Positions 1-6,301 of a DNA stretch of 35,877 bases are shown in pieces. The notes beneath the pieces were generated by a model, which was not told where the DNA came from, did no database searches, and was given only the letters and a program-made list of their open reading frames with translations. Numbering within the stretch: the first letter of the stretch is position 1; the number at the start of each line of letters is the position of its first letter. Source of the DNA: a virus; IMG/VR virus record IMGVR_UViG_3300025286_000058, positions 1 through 35,877 of that record, one strand, 5' to 3'. Made by a program: the position numbers and the translations under genes.

Positions 1-6
1 GGCCAA

Positions 7-201
7 ATGAGAAAACAGATTAAAGACTGGCTCTATCAGAATCGTCGCTCCGAAGAATGGCTGGCCAGGGAGGCTGATTGCTCTGTGTTTCACCTGAGCA
101 AAATCCTCAACGGCCACCGTCCTCCAGGGGCTGACCTGCTGGACAGATTAGAAAATGTGACAGGCTTAGACCTAAGTAGTAAGGAGGAGACCAATGGTTA
201 G
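7..201 (+). CDS. XRE-family helix-turn-helix regulator
   Basis: This 64-residue protein has the size of a Cro/XRE DNA-binding domain. Residues 18-36 (EWLAREADCS...LSKILNG) fit the HTH pair, and LLDRLENVTGL fits the closing helices. It is the first gene of the rightward arm, so a Cro-like early regulator or a control of the divergent late arm is a reasonable inference. The ATG lies only 6 nt from the window edge, so the ribosome binding site cannot be seen and a longer N-terminus outside the window is possible; the visible domain looks complete. It overlaps the next gene by 8 nt, suggesting translational coupling. Confidence 0.7.
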   Translation: MRKQIKDWLYQNRRSEEWLAREADCSVFHLSKILNGHRPPGADLLDRLENVTGLDLSSKEETNG

Positions 202-841
202 TTCAATGTCAAAGACGATACAGTGTCGGCTCTGCGGAGAGTGGATAAAGCCCTACGGCTTGGGGCCACACTATGGTGCCGCCCACCCGGTTGACGATGC
301 GGAAGCGGCGAGGATAGTGGGGTTGGCAAAGGCCAATCTGGACAAGGGCATAGCCTGGCTCATTGAGGAGACGGGGCGGGGTTATATAGCACTCCGCAAT
401 CTCTTGGTTGATGCCGGTGTGCGGATGAAGTACATGCAGAAAGGGCCTTACAAGAAGCGAGCCGGGCAGAAAGAAGGGGAGGTTGGCACCAAGGCCCATT
501 GCGCTACCCCGGAAGAGCATATCGAGGGGGAGGCTGAGGATTTTGTGCCAGCCACTCAGGTAGCATCTACGACTTCCTCTGGCTACACCCTGGAGCAGCT
601 TGGTGATGCGGTGGTCGAGAAGTTGATAGCTATGGCGCTAGAGATAAAGAGTCTCCGAGGCGACCTGCTAGCCGAGAAGGATGCGGCTAAGAAATACATG
701 ACGGCTACCGAGGTGGTGCTCCGGCAGAAAGACTCAGAAATCCAGCAACTCTCCAAGGCCATCAATGAGCTAGCTCTCAACAAGAAGTCCTGGCAAGAGA
801 AGCTGGAAGTTGCGGGGGTGTCGCTTGGTATCGGCCGATAA
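194..841 (+). CDS. zinc-finger plus coiled-coil protein, unknown function
   Basis: This 215-residue protein is not a family I can name. Residues 11-31 contain C11-x2-C14...H26-x4-H31, a C2H2-like zinc site. The middle is basic (YMQKGPYKKRAGQK), and residues about 130-205 are heptad-like and rich in E, K, L and A, so a coiled coil is likely. The start is set by a strong AAGGAGGAGACC element directly before ATG 194, although M5 is also possible. Nucleic-acid binding is inferred from the finger and the basic patch. Seven of its 12 isoleucine codons are ATA, notable beside the tRNA-Ile(UAU) gene at 6004. Confidence 0.75.
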   Translation: MVSSMSKTIQCRLCGEWIKPYGLGPHYGAAHPVDDAEAARIVGLAKANLDKGIAWLIEETGRGYIALRNLLVDAGVRMKYMQKGPYKKRAGQKEGEVGTKAHCATPEEHIEGEAEDFVPATQVASTTSSGYTLEQLGDAVVEKLIAMALEIKSLRGDLLAEKDAAKKYMTATEVVLRQKDSEIQQLSKAINELALNKKSWQEKLEVAGVSLGIGR

Positions 842-852
842 GCCTAGGGGGG

Positions 853-981
853 GTGACGGAGGCAGTTTGTAGCAAGTGTGGTGAGAGTGAGCGGGGGTTT
901 GTCCGTGGCGTGGACATTCGGGGCTGGAAGGTAACTTCCTGTGTCGCCATATGTCGCTTCCGTGTCGCTAACTGGCATTGA
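853..981 (+). CDS. possible small zinc-ribbon protein (42 aa, GTG start)
   Basis: This reading frame fills most of the 201-nt gap between two solid genes. It starts at GTG 853 and has the cysteine pattern C6-x2-C9 ... C30-x4-C35, resembling a small zinc ribbon. The G-rich stretch before the GTG (TAGGGGGG) touches the start codon, so the ribosome binding site is poorly spaced. Support is the cysteine pattern and gap filling only. The rest of the gap up to 1042 holds a TTGACA at 978 without a convincing -10, and the AGGTAGGAGG ribosome binding site of the next gene. Confidence 0.3.
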   Translation: MTEAVCSKCGESERGFVRGVDIRGWKVTSCVAICRFRVANWH

Positions 982-1042
982 CACGACGCTTACTACCGGG
1001 CAATCCATGACCTGGAGTTACCAACTTAGGTAGGAGGGAGCA

Positions 1043-1534
1043 ATGTCGAATCAAATATCGGATACCATCACGGCCCTTGTAAAAAACAAGAGCCAGGACA
1101 CCATTAAGACAGGAATCAACATTGGGCAGGCATACCTGAAATTCATGCTTCAGGTAGAGGGCCAGGCCCCTGAGGAGTACAAGTACTTCGACCCGGCACC
1201 GGCGGACTGGAACATCCAGCTGGGTGAGACGTGGACGTTTGAGGTTAAACTCAAACCCAGCAAGACGGGCACGAACATGTTCAAGAACATCGTGAGTGCC
1301 ATCGAGAAGGTGTCACCGGCCACCTACGAGCAGGTGGTGCAGAATGTGGCCAACCCGCCTGTGCCCATGGCTACGGACGCCAGAGGCCGCTCAATTGAAC
1401 GGCAGGTGTCACTCAAGGCTGCGGTGGAGTGGGTTGTAGCAACGCTATCCACAGGGGCGGAGTGGACGGTGCCTGACATCCTGGTAATTGCCCAGGCGTT
1501 TGATAATTGGATACAAGGTAAGGAGGAAGAGTAG
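1043..1534 (+). CDS. putative OB-fold single-stranded DNA-binding protein
   Basis: This 163-residue protein has an N-terminal half with alternating short beta-type segments (YLKFMLQVEG, WTFEVKLKPS, MFKNIVSAIE), as expected of an OB fold. A helical C-terminal region (SIERQVSLKAAVEWV) resembles the tail of phage ssDNA-binding-like proteins as I recall them. It lies directly before a RecB-like nuclease and the replication genes, where phages often place a ssDNA-binding or annealing protein. The start has a strong AGGTAGGAGGGAGCA element. The stop (1532-1534) abuts the next ATG. The OB-fold call is inference from pattern and context; no catalytic motif is present. Confidence 0.5.
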   Translation: MSNQISDTITALVKNKSQDTIKTGINIGQAYLKFMLQVEGQAPEEYKYFDPAPADWNIQLGETWTFEVKLKPSKTGTNMFKNIVSAIEKVSPATYEQVVQNVANPPVPMATDARGRSIERQVSLKAAVEWVVATLSTGAEWTVPDILVIAQAFDNWIQGKEEE

Positions 1535-2359
1535 ATGGTAACAATCAAGAGGGTAGATAAGGGGAAGAGCCGGTACTACATGGTTGAAGGTGACCCGGAG
1601 GTGGAGGGCATTCCCCTCCCCTCCGTCACCACAGTCCTGAACATCATCGCCAAGCCCGCCCTGGTGGGGTGGGCGAAGAAGATTAGTCTAGAGAAGGTGC
1701 GGGAGGAGATGCTGACAGAAGAAGTTAGGCATCAGCTAATACCGCACGATATAGGTTACGGGGAGTGGTTAGACGGAATGCTCTCCCGTGCCAAGGCCCG
1801 CCCTGACCAGGTGAGGGATGAGGCAGCGGAGTGGGGGACACAGGCTCACACCTGGCTGAGTGAGGTACTGGAGGGGAAGGTTGAGGAAGAGAAGGTGCCG
1901 GAGGAGTTTCAGCCTGTTGTCCAGGGCTTTAGCGCATGGGGGGCACTGAATGGGCTGGTGTTTGAACGCTCCGAATGGATGGTGTACTCCAAGCTGTATA
2001 AGTTTGCTGGTACGGTAGACATCGGAGGGTACGCTGTTGACGTGCCAGGCAAGCAAACCAAGCCCTTCATCGCCGACCTTAAGACAGGCTCCGGCGTGTA
2101 CAAAGAGGCGGCCCTCCAGCTAGGGGCATACGCCTTTTGCGATACTGAAATGACCGGCCAGCCAATCGAGGAGGGATGGATACTCCATATCCCCCGGAAG
2201 CAACCAGAGAAGGGCGAGAGCGCGTTCCAGGCGTACCGGATGGACGCTAGGCATTTGAAGATGGCCTATTGGAACTTCGTTAATGCCCTGGAACTCTGGC
2301 GTGGTATGAAGGAGGTGTTTTGGGACGGAAAAGAAAATACACAGACGAACAATTCCTAG
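1535..2359 (+). CDS. RecB/Cas4-like PD-(D/E)XK nuclease
   Basis: This 274-residue protein shows the ordered motifs of the RecB-like exonuclease family: GTQAH at 101-105, an acidic residue at E147 (ERSEW), GTVD with D162, the catalytic pair D181-x-K183 in ADLKTG, and QLGAY at 195-199. These predict a metal-dependent DNA nuclease; in phages such enzymes process DNA ends for recombination or replication. Its neighbours (ssDNA-binding-like protein, helicase loader, RusA) support that role. The ribosome binding site AAGGAGGAAGAG lies just before ATG 1535. An SD-preceded TTG inside its 3' end (2320) starts another frame. Confidence 0.85.
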   Translation: MVTIKRVDKGKSRYYMVEGDPEVEGIPLPSVTTVLNIIAKPALVGWAKKISLEKVREEMLTEEVRHQLIPHDIGYGEWLDGMLSRAKARPDQVRDEAAEWGTQAHTWLSEVLEGKVEEEKVPEEFQPVVQGFSAWGALNGLVFERSEWMVYSKLYKFAGTVDIGGYAVDVPGKQTKPFIADLKTGSGVYKEAALQLGAYAFCDTEMTGQPIEEGWILHIPRKQPEKGESAFQAYRMDARHLKMAYWNFVNALELWRGMKEVFWDGKENTQTNNS

Positions 2360-2569
2360 CTGCGGCATACATGGACGGCGCAGGCATTGGCTGCGGTCTC
2401 TAAAATACTGCGTGAGGAGGGGTACGTTGCCGACGAGTTTACGTTCGGTGTATGGCGATGGCGACTGGCAGAGCCTGGAGAAGCTGTATCCGGAGCTAGA
2501 CCTGGAGAGGGAGGCCCAGCACTGCCAGGACTGGTGGGAGGAGAAGGGAAGGGCGATGAAGCGTCCTAA
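2320..2569 (+). pseudogene. possible frameshifted helix-turn-helix protein
   Basis: An ideally spaced GGAGG (2311-2315) precedes TTG 2320 inside the end of the nuclease gene. That frame reads MGRKRKYTDEQFLAA and onwards, typical of a small HTH protein, but stops at TAA 2401-2403 after 27 codons. In the +1 frame the reading continues in the same style (AVSKILREEGYVADEF) and ends at 2569. A single-base skip between about 2380 and 2403 would join them into one HTH-like protein. Alternatives are a natural +1 frameshift at CTC-TAA, a decayed gene, a sequence error, or chance. The downstream half overlaps the next gene in another frame, so only the first roughly 100 nt are suggestive. Confidence 0.35.
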
Positions 2570-2699
2570 GACAGCGTTTAGTAACTGGCTGAAGATAGCC
2601 GCGAGGAGGGTACGTGAGCGAGGGACTAGGGGACGTTCTTCATCGGGTGGTGAAGCTCCAGCCCAAGGATATTCACCGCCTCGCATCCGCAGAGGATAG
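2427..2699 (+). CDS. replication-associated small protein upstream of the helicase loader
   Basis: The 90-residue product contains DWQSLEKLYPELD, then EAQHCQDWWEEKGR and AFSNWLKIAARR. This resembles a short conserved helical module I recall from phage proteins encoded next to DnaC-like loaders. I assign no activity, but association with replication initiation is a fair inference from context. TTG 2427 is preferred because GAGGAGGGG sits about 5 nt upstream; GTG 2412 is a longer in-frame alternative that overlaps that site. The last 86 nt overlap the loader gene in another frame, so the extreme C-terminus is less certain. Confidence 0.6.
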   Translation: MPTSLRSVYGDGDWQSLEKLYPELDLEREAQHCQDWWEEKGRAMKRPKTAFSNWLKIAARRVRERGTRGRSSSGGEAPAQGYSPPRIRRG

Positions 2700-3501
2700 G
2701 GAGCGGCGGGCATCGCTGCGGGCGATGAACCGTGACGAGCAACTTATCGCCGGGGCCAAGAAGTATTACAACCGAGACATCCTTATACCCTCCTATGCTC
2801 ACTGGTATGAGGAGGCGAAGTGCCCAACCTGCCGGGATGATGGGTGGGTGTCGCATCTTGTCGAGGTAGGACATCCCAACTTTGGCCATCTTTTCCCCTG
2901 CCTCGATTGCCAGGGGCCACGGATGCAAGCACAGCGGCTGAAGGCGTCGGGCATCCCCACCAAGGTACTCCAGACTTTCGATAGCTTTGACCAGGGGTGG
3001 CATCCGAAGGCGAAGGAGGCGTACCAGGCAGCGGTCTCTTTCGCCGCACCGAATGGGCTGCCGTGGCTCTGCTTTACCGGGCCAAAGGGGTGCGGTAAGA
3101 CTCATTTGGCGAGGGCAGCAGCGTATGACCTGCTCCAGCATGGATGGCAGGTGCGGTACTGCAAGGCTGTGACTCTCCATGATGCGTTCCACGCATCGGT
3201 AGGTGTGGGGGCGGAGCAGCCGCTCCGGTCTTTAATGATGTCCCTGGTAGACCTGGAGTGTCTGGTGGTGGACGACCTGGGAGTGGCCCAGGAGACGCCC
3301 TGGACGCTGGGGATATGGGAGAACCTTTTTGACCACCGCTACGATACGATGGCCCCAACTATTATCACCTCTAACATCCATCCGAAGGACATGGGTAAGT
3401 TCAGCGACCGCCTGGAGAGCCGGATGCGACAGGAGAGCCTATGCCGGTGGGTGGATATGGAGGGAGTACCGGATTTTCGCCAGAGAAAGGAGGCAGCATG
3501 A
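2614..3501 (+). CDS. DnaC/IstB-like helicase-loader AAA+ ATPase
   Basis: This 295-residue protein carries a four-cysteine zinc site (C70-x2-C73, C96-x2-C99), Walker A GPKGCGKT at 156-163, Walker B LVVDDL at 217-222, a sensor TSN at 252-254 and a possible arginine-finger region DRLESRM at 265-271. This order is that of DnaC/IstB-type ATPases, which load a replicative DnaB helicase onto origin DNA. No helicase, primase or polymerase is encoded in the window, so it probably recruits host DnaB. The GTG start has GAGGAGGGTAC in front. Its TGA overlaps the next ATG (ATGA), indicating coupling. Confidence 0.9.
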   Translation: MSEGLGDVLHRVVKLQPKDIHRLASAEDRERRASLRAMNRDEQLIAGAKKYYNRDILIPSYAHWYEEAKCPTCRDDGWVSHLVEVGHPNFGHLFPCLDCQGPRMQAQRLKASGIPTKVLQTFDSFDQGWHPKAKEAYQAAVSFAAPNGLPWLCFTGPKGCGKTHLARAAAYDLLQHGWQVRYCKAVTLHDAFHASVGVGAEQPLRSLMMSLVDLECLVVDDLGVAQETPWTLGIWENLFDHRYDTMAPTIITSNIHPKDMGKFSDRLESRMRQESLCRWVDMEGVPDFRQRKEAA

Positions 3502-3713
3502 CCAGGATCACCACGGGGACCGGGCGTGACGGGAACACCTACTGGGCCGTCCGGCGGGAGCCGGGCGACACCCAACTGGCCATCTGCCTGTCGGAGGCAG
3601 AGGCCGCTGAGGTGGCCCGGCCCCATCGCCCCGCTGGCGGGGCCCGCTGGCAACGGGCCGCAACCCTGGAAACAGGGTCGGCGGAAGCCGAATCAACCAT
3701 AGGAGGCGAGTAA
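3498..3713 (+). CDS. small protein of unknown function; 3' end overlaps a structured RNA
   Basis: This is a 71-residue protein with a strong AAAGGAGGCAGC site before ATG 3498, coupled to the helicase loader. The N-terminal 45 residues look protein-like (TYWAVRREPGDTQLAICLSEAEAAEV). The last roughly 25 residues are encoded by DNA that folds into several GC-rich hairpins, so codon choice there may be dictated by RNA structure. Function is unknown; there are no cysteine motifs or membrane segments. Its TAA overlaps the ATG of the following gene. Confidence 0.6.
   Translation: MTRITTGTGRDGNTYWAVRREPGDTQLAICLSEAEAAEVARPHRPAGGARWQRAATLETGSAEAESTIGGE
3618..3712 (+). promoter_or_regulatory. structured RNA leader, copy 1 (GNRA-tetraloop hairpins before an SD)
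   Basis: Four potential hairpins lie in 65 nt: GCCCC-GCTGGC-GGGGC (3628-3643), GGCCCG-CTGGCAA-CGGGCC (3641-3659, sharing 3 nt with the first, so they compete), ACCCTG-GAAA-CAGGGT (3663-3678) and TCGGC-GGAA-GCCGA (3678-3691). The last two have GNRA tetraloops. The array ends in AATCAACCATAGGAGG, whose first 11 bases also occur just before the SD of the gene at 4604. No U-run follows, so it is not an intrinsic terminator. A translation-control or processing element for the gene at 3713 is the inferred role. Confidence 0.5.
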
Positions 3714-3952
3714 TGAACGACAACGACCACAGGATCACGGCCATGCTACGAACCAGGAATCATCGAGGCCAAACCATCCGCGAATGTGAGCGCATCGCTG
3801 GGGAGCATGACGGGCTATGGCTGGTCCAGGCGTACCACAGCCCCACCGGCATGCCCTACTCTGACGAGACCTGCCCCCACTTCGTGTCCATACGGGAGGC
3901 CAGGAGGCATATAGACACTGTGCTGGCGCTTTCCCAGGAGGAGATACGATGA
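3713..3952 (+). CDS. small conserved-style phage protein, unknown function
   Basis: This is a 79-residue soluble protein that I do not recognise. It begins NDNDHRITAMLRTRNHRGQT and contains a DETCPHFVSIREARRHID segment typical of small accessory phage proteins. The start has AGGAGGCGAGTA directly upstream, placing the SD at the end of structured leader copy 1. The stop overlaps the next gene by ATGA. Being downstream of a dedicated leader suggests it is separately regulated within the early operon. Confidence 0.7.
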   Translation: MNDNDHRITAMLRTRNHRGQTIRECERIAGEHDGLWLVQAYHSPTGMPYSDETCPHFVSIREARRHIDTVLALSQEEIR

Positions 3953-4506
3953 AACATTTTGTCGCGTACTGCGAGGGAGAAGAGGCTGAGTTCGACGCCA
4001 ACACCTGGGCGGAGGCCGAAGCAGAGGCCCTTGACTGGGCCGTAGAGGGAATGGAGGGCTATTCCGACGGCCTCCCACATACTACATGGGTGGATTGCAA
4101 ACTGGTCGAGGAGGACGACGACGGGGAAGAGGTAGACAGCCATCGCTACCACAATATCCCCGTAGAACCGAAAGAGCCGGAGTGCGAAGGGGTGGAGGCG
4201 GGCCTACTTCAGGACCCAGATACTAATCGATGGGAAACCGACCCAACCGATGGGCGGCACGATTGGGAATCACCGCATGAGGTGGTCGGCGGAATGGCAG
4301 AAAACCCCGGTGTCCACGGCCACGGCGGAGGCGTAATAGTACGAGAGGTATGCCGGTGGTGCGGTATGTACCGTGTCGATGATAGCTGGGCGCAGAACCC
4401 AGAAAACGGCGCGCAGGGGTTGAACTCCATAGCCTACGAATGCGCGGACAACGAGAGCTTGGAATGGGTATATGCACGTCTCGCCGTCGCAGAGAATAGC
4501 GACTAG
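3949..4506 (+). CDS. acidic protein with C-terminal CxxC motif, unknown function
   Basis: This 185-residue, strongly acidic protein has an N-terminal half rich in D and E (KLVEEDDDGEEVDS). The C-terminal part contains HDWESPHEVVGG, a HGHGGG stretch and VCRWCGMYRVDDSW, an arrangement I recall from small uncharacterised phage and bacterial proteins. The CxxC with nearby histidines could bind zinc. The acidic charge is also compatible with DNA mimicry, which is speculation. AGGAGGAGATACG precedes the ATG, and the start overlaps the previous stop. Confidence 0.75.
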   Translation: MKHFVAYCEGEEAEFDANTWAEAEAEALDWAVEGMEGYSDGLPHTTWVDCKLVEEDDDGEEVDSHRYHNIPVEPKEPECEGVEAGLLQDPDTNRWETDPTDGRHDWESPHEVVGGMAENPGVHGHGGGVIVREVCRWCGMYRVDDSWAQNPENGAQGLNSIAYECADNESLEWVYARLAVAENSD

Positions 4507-4512
4507 CCCATC

Positions 4513-4603
4513 CCTAGGTGAGCCAGCCCCTTCGGGGGCCGTAACCCACGGGGCCGGTGGCAAGTCCGGCCAGGGGTAAATCAACCATACGGAGGAAAGA
4601 ACG
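4513..4603 (+). promoter_or_regulatory. structured RNA leader, copy 2 (UUCG hairpin before an SD)
   Basis: The 97-nt intergenic region contains GCCCC-TTCG-GGGGC (4526-4539), a perfect UUCG tetraloop hairpin, and GGCCGG-TGGCAAGT-CCGGCC (4552-4571), which can be closed by ACCC/GGGT (4544-4547 with 4574-4577). It ends in AATCAACCATACGGAGG, matching copy 1 (3618-3712) apart from one inserted C. TGGCAA also occurs in a hairpin loop of copy 1. No U-tract follows. It most likely controls translation or mRNA stability of the gene at 4604. It does not match a riboswitch class I can confirm. Confidence 0.5.
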
Positions 4604-4828
4604 ATGGCACGATACGAAGTCCTTAAAATACCCCACCCTTTCTACCTCGACAAGCCCTACGCCGCCTATACGGACGGCACCTGCTTCGACCGCTTCGCAG
4701 AACGCGACGAAGCCTGGGCCTGCTTGGAAGAGTTGAAGCTTGACTACTACCCGGACTTTCACCAACCCATCTTCTCTGCTGCCGTCAAGGACTTCCTCCC
4801 CGCAGAACAGGCTGCGGATGGCGAGTAA
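4604..4828 (+). CDS. small protein of unknown function
   Basis: This 74-residue soluble protein (YEVLKIPHPFYLDKPYAAYT...) has aromatic-rich segments and no recognised motif. The start is fixed by CGGAGGAAAGAACG immediately before the ATG, at the end of structured leader copy 2. The downstream HNH gene starts inside its 3' end (4818). Like the gene at 3713, it is a small product behind a folded leader, so the two may be co-regulated. Confidence 0.65.
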   Translation: MARYEVLKIPHPFYLDKPYAAYTDGTCFDRFAERDEAWACLEELKLDYYPDFHQPIFSAAVKDFLPAEQAADGE

Positions 4829-5141
4829 TGCCCACAAGACCCTACGCCGCCTCTGGCTGGAGGCCAGTGGGCTATGCCATTACTGCGGGGTGAAGACCAC
4901 CCTGGATAGGCCGGGGGAGGGCAAGCCGCAGATACAGCACATGGCCACGAAAGACCACTACATCCCCAAGGCTGAGGGAGGGAGTGGTGGAGATAACATT
5001 GTCCTGTCGTGCTATGCCTGCAACCATCAGAAGGGGGGCGGTCTGCCTGATGAATTTATACGAGACCCATACCCGCTCCGCGATGGGCCATGGGAGGGCA
5101 GGCCCGGCGTGGGGTGGGTGTGGGTTGGAGAGGAGACGTAA
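4818..5141 (+). CDS. HNH endonuclease
   Basis: This 107-residue protein has the HNH/zinc arrangement C20-x2-C23, D46-H47 (DHYIPKAEGG), N60, C65-x2-C68 and H70 (CYACNHQKGG). This predicts a metal-dependent DNA nuclease of the small single-domain type. Such enzymes serve as homing endonucleases or in recombination and packaging; it is far from the terminase here, so the role is open. ATG 4818 lies just before the upstream stop. The ribosome binding site is weak (AACAGGCTGCGG), which may mean coupling to the upstream gene. The final roughly 25 residues are G/W-rich and probably a flexible tail. Confidence 0.85.
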   Translation: MASNAHKTLRRLWLEASGLCHYCGVKTTLDRPGEGKPQIQHMATKDHYIPKAEGGSGGDNIVLSCYACNHQKGGGLPDEFIRDPYPLRDGPWEGRPGVGWVWVGEET

Positions 5142-5341
5142 TGCCTGACGAACTAACCCACGCAGCCCTGGAGCAACCCTACACCTGGGAGGAGATGATG
5201 GAACACGACATCCCAACTTGTCCTTGGTGTACCCTCCCAACCTATGGCCTAGGTGATTGGCACCCAGATTGCGAGGACGAGTACAACGCCCAACAGGCAG
5301 CACGGGACAAGCACTTTGAGGAGGAGGCACCCAATGGCTGA
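5141..5341 (+). CDS. small zinc-binding protein
   Basis: The 66-residue product contains CPWCTLPTYGLGDWHPDC, a C-x2-C...H-x2-C zinc-knuckle pattern, in an otherwise acidic protein. GGAGAGGAGACGTA precedes ATG 5141, which abuts the HNH stop. The function is unknown; a zinc-stabilised adaptor is the simplest guess. Its stop overlaps the next start. Confidence 0.65.
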   Translation: MPDELTHAALEQPYTWEEMMEHDIPTCPWCTLPTYGLGDWHPDCEDEYNAQQAARDKHFEEEAPNG

Positions 5342-5615
5342 CTTCACACCAGGGCCTTGGCATCGCCATGCAGACGGCTGCAACCAAATCTGGACAGATG
5401 TGGGACTCATCGCCGTGATGTATGACGGACAGGACATCTATATCAACGACACGGTCATCGTCAAAGCCAATGCGCTGCTAGTTGAGCAGACGCCAGCGAT
5501 GTACCGGATTGTGAAGCGCCTAGCTACGAACGAAGGACTACTCCCAATGGAAGTAGGATTCAGTGTGCGGGAAGCCCAGGCCATAGTCAAAGCCGGGGAA
5601 GGAGATACCGATTAA
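5334..5615 (+). CDS. small early protein with N-terminal FTPGPW motif
   Basis: This 93-residue protein starts MADFTPGPWHRH, an N-terminus I recall from widespread uncharacterised phage proteins, and continues with a short beta region (GLIAVMYDGQDIYI) and helical segments. The function of that group is unknown. GGAGGAGGCACCCA lies before ATG 5334, overlapping the upstream stop. Its TAA (5613-5615) overlaps the inferred AUU start of the RusA gene. Confidence 0.65.
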   Translation: MADFTPGPWHRHADGCNQIWTDVGLIAVMYDGQDIYINDTVIVKANALLVEQTPAMYRIVKRLATNEGLLPMEVGFSVREAQAIVKAGEGDTD

Positions 5616-6003
5616 GCGCATCTGCGCCTTCACCGTCCCTGGCCGTCCTGCGCCGAAGCCCCGGCCACGGGTGGGCAAGTTTGGCACTTACTACAAGCGT
5701 CCAGCCAAAGGCTCCAAGCGGCTGAGCTATCCGGATTACAAAGCGCTGGTGCAGGAACAGGCCAAAGCGGCCCTGGGAGGGCGTGAGGTGGACGGAGAGG
5801 GGCTTTACATGGTTGAGGTGGAGGCGTACCTTACCAGCCTCCGGGGGGATTGGGATAACATCGGCGGAACATTCTCGGATGCCTTAGAGGGGGTGATATG
5901 GGAAGACGATAGCCATGTGGTGCGGGGTGTGGTGAGAAAGTGGGTGGAGAAGAAGCGGAAGCGGTGCTGGGTGGAGGTAACAGTCTGGAAGATGAAAGGA
6001 TAG
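5611..6003 (+). CDS. rusA: RusA-like Holliday junction resolvase, apparent AUU start
   Basis: The frame encodes the RusA N-terminal signature FTVPGRPAPKPRPRV followed by the acidic region GDWDNIGGTFSDALEGV and EDDSHV. RusA cleaves four-way junctions; the paired aspartates match metal-binding D70, D72 and D91 of E. coli RusA. The only canonical in-frame start, GTG 5671, lies after the signature and would delete it. The frame is closed by TAG upstream (5582-5584), with no ATG, GTG, TTG or CTG between. GGAAGGAG ends 6 nt before ATT 5611, so AUU initiation is inferred (130 aa, normal length). The position of E. coli Lys76 is Gly here. Confidence 0.8.
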   Translation: MKRICAFTVPGRPAPKPRPRVGKFGTYYKRPAKGSKRLSYPDYKALVQEQAKAALGGREVDGEGLYMVEVEAYLTSLRGDWDNIGGTFSDALEGVIWEDDSHVVRGVVRKWVEKKRKRCWVEVTVWKMKG

Positions 6004-6079
6004 GCAGCAGTAGCTTAGCGGCCAAAGCCTCAGTCTTATAAACTGAAGACCGCCGGTTCGAGTCCGGCCTGCTGCACCA
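6004..6079 (+). tRNA. tRNA-Ile (anticodon UAU)
   Basis: This is a full 76-nt cloverleaf starting one base after the RusA stop. The acceptor is GCAGCAG/CTGCTGC (7 bp), the D-stem GCTT/AAGC, the anticodon stem TCAGT/ACTGA with loop CTTATAA (anticodon UAU), the T-arm GCCGG-TTCGAGT-CCGGC, the discriminator A, and the CCA end is encoded (6077-6079). UAU reads AUA isoleucine codons directly; most bacteria instead use tRNA-Ile with lysidine-modified CAU. Neighbouring phage genes use AUA often. Being cotranscribed with rusA, it needs processing at both ends. Confidence 0.95.
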
Positions 6080-6080
6080 T

Positions 6081-6098
6081 TTTGAGTTTCAACTCAAA
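6081..6098. promoter_or_regulatory. palindromic site, possible operator (copy 1)
   Basis: TTTGAGTT-TC-AACTCAAA is a perfect 8+8 dyad directly after the tRNA. Positions 6082-6099 match 16 of 18 bases of the dyad at 20705-20722 (TTGAGTTT..ACTCAAAT). Symmetry and non-coding position suggest a regulator-binding site; the similarity alone is not statistically decisive in a window this long. Confidence 0.3.
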
Positions 6099-6121
6099 TA
6101 AGACGGAGGAGTGATGGCGCT

Positions 6122-6301
6122 GTGACGTGCCCACGATGCGGGGAGGAGTTAGTCGAAGCCCAACGGGCCAAGAATCGCAGGGAACTGGTGACATGGCTGC
6201 GAGAATTAGACCGGCGGCACTCCGGGCGGCAGGGCGCTATATGGGCGGAGATCGTTGCTGTACTCGGATTGTTCGCTGACGACGGCGGGCATAATGAATA
6301 A
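6122..6301 (+). CDS. small CxxC protein (59 aa, GTG start)
   Basis: The frame begins MTCPRCGEELVEAQRAKN, giving a C-x2-C zinc-ribbon half-site, and continues as an R/E-rich helix. It is preceded by GGAGGAG ending 10 nt before GTG 6122, slightly long spacing. The stop overlaps the start of the Dam gene (AATGAATAA). It fills an otherwise empty 210-nt stretch between the tRNA and Dam genes. Function unknown. Confidence 0.5.
   Translation: MTCPRCGEELVEAQRAKNRRELVTWLRELDRRHSGRQGAIWAEIVAVLGLFADDGGHNE

Noticed and set aside
978-1006. Promoter at a perfect TTGACA (978-983)
   Set aside because: The hexamer 17 nt downstream is CAATCC and nearby spacings give no better -10, so promoter function is not supported.
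4513-4603. Cobalamin riboswitch or twister ribozyme in leader copy 2
   Set aside because: GGCCGGTGGCAAGTCCGGCC only superficially resembles hairpins in those RNAs; the rest of either conserved core (B12 box, twister catalytic core) is not present.
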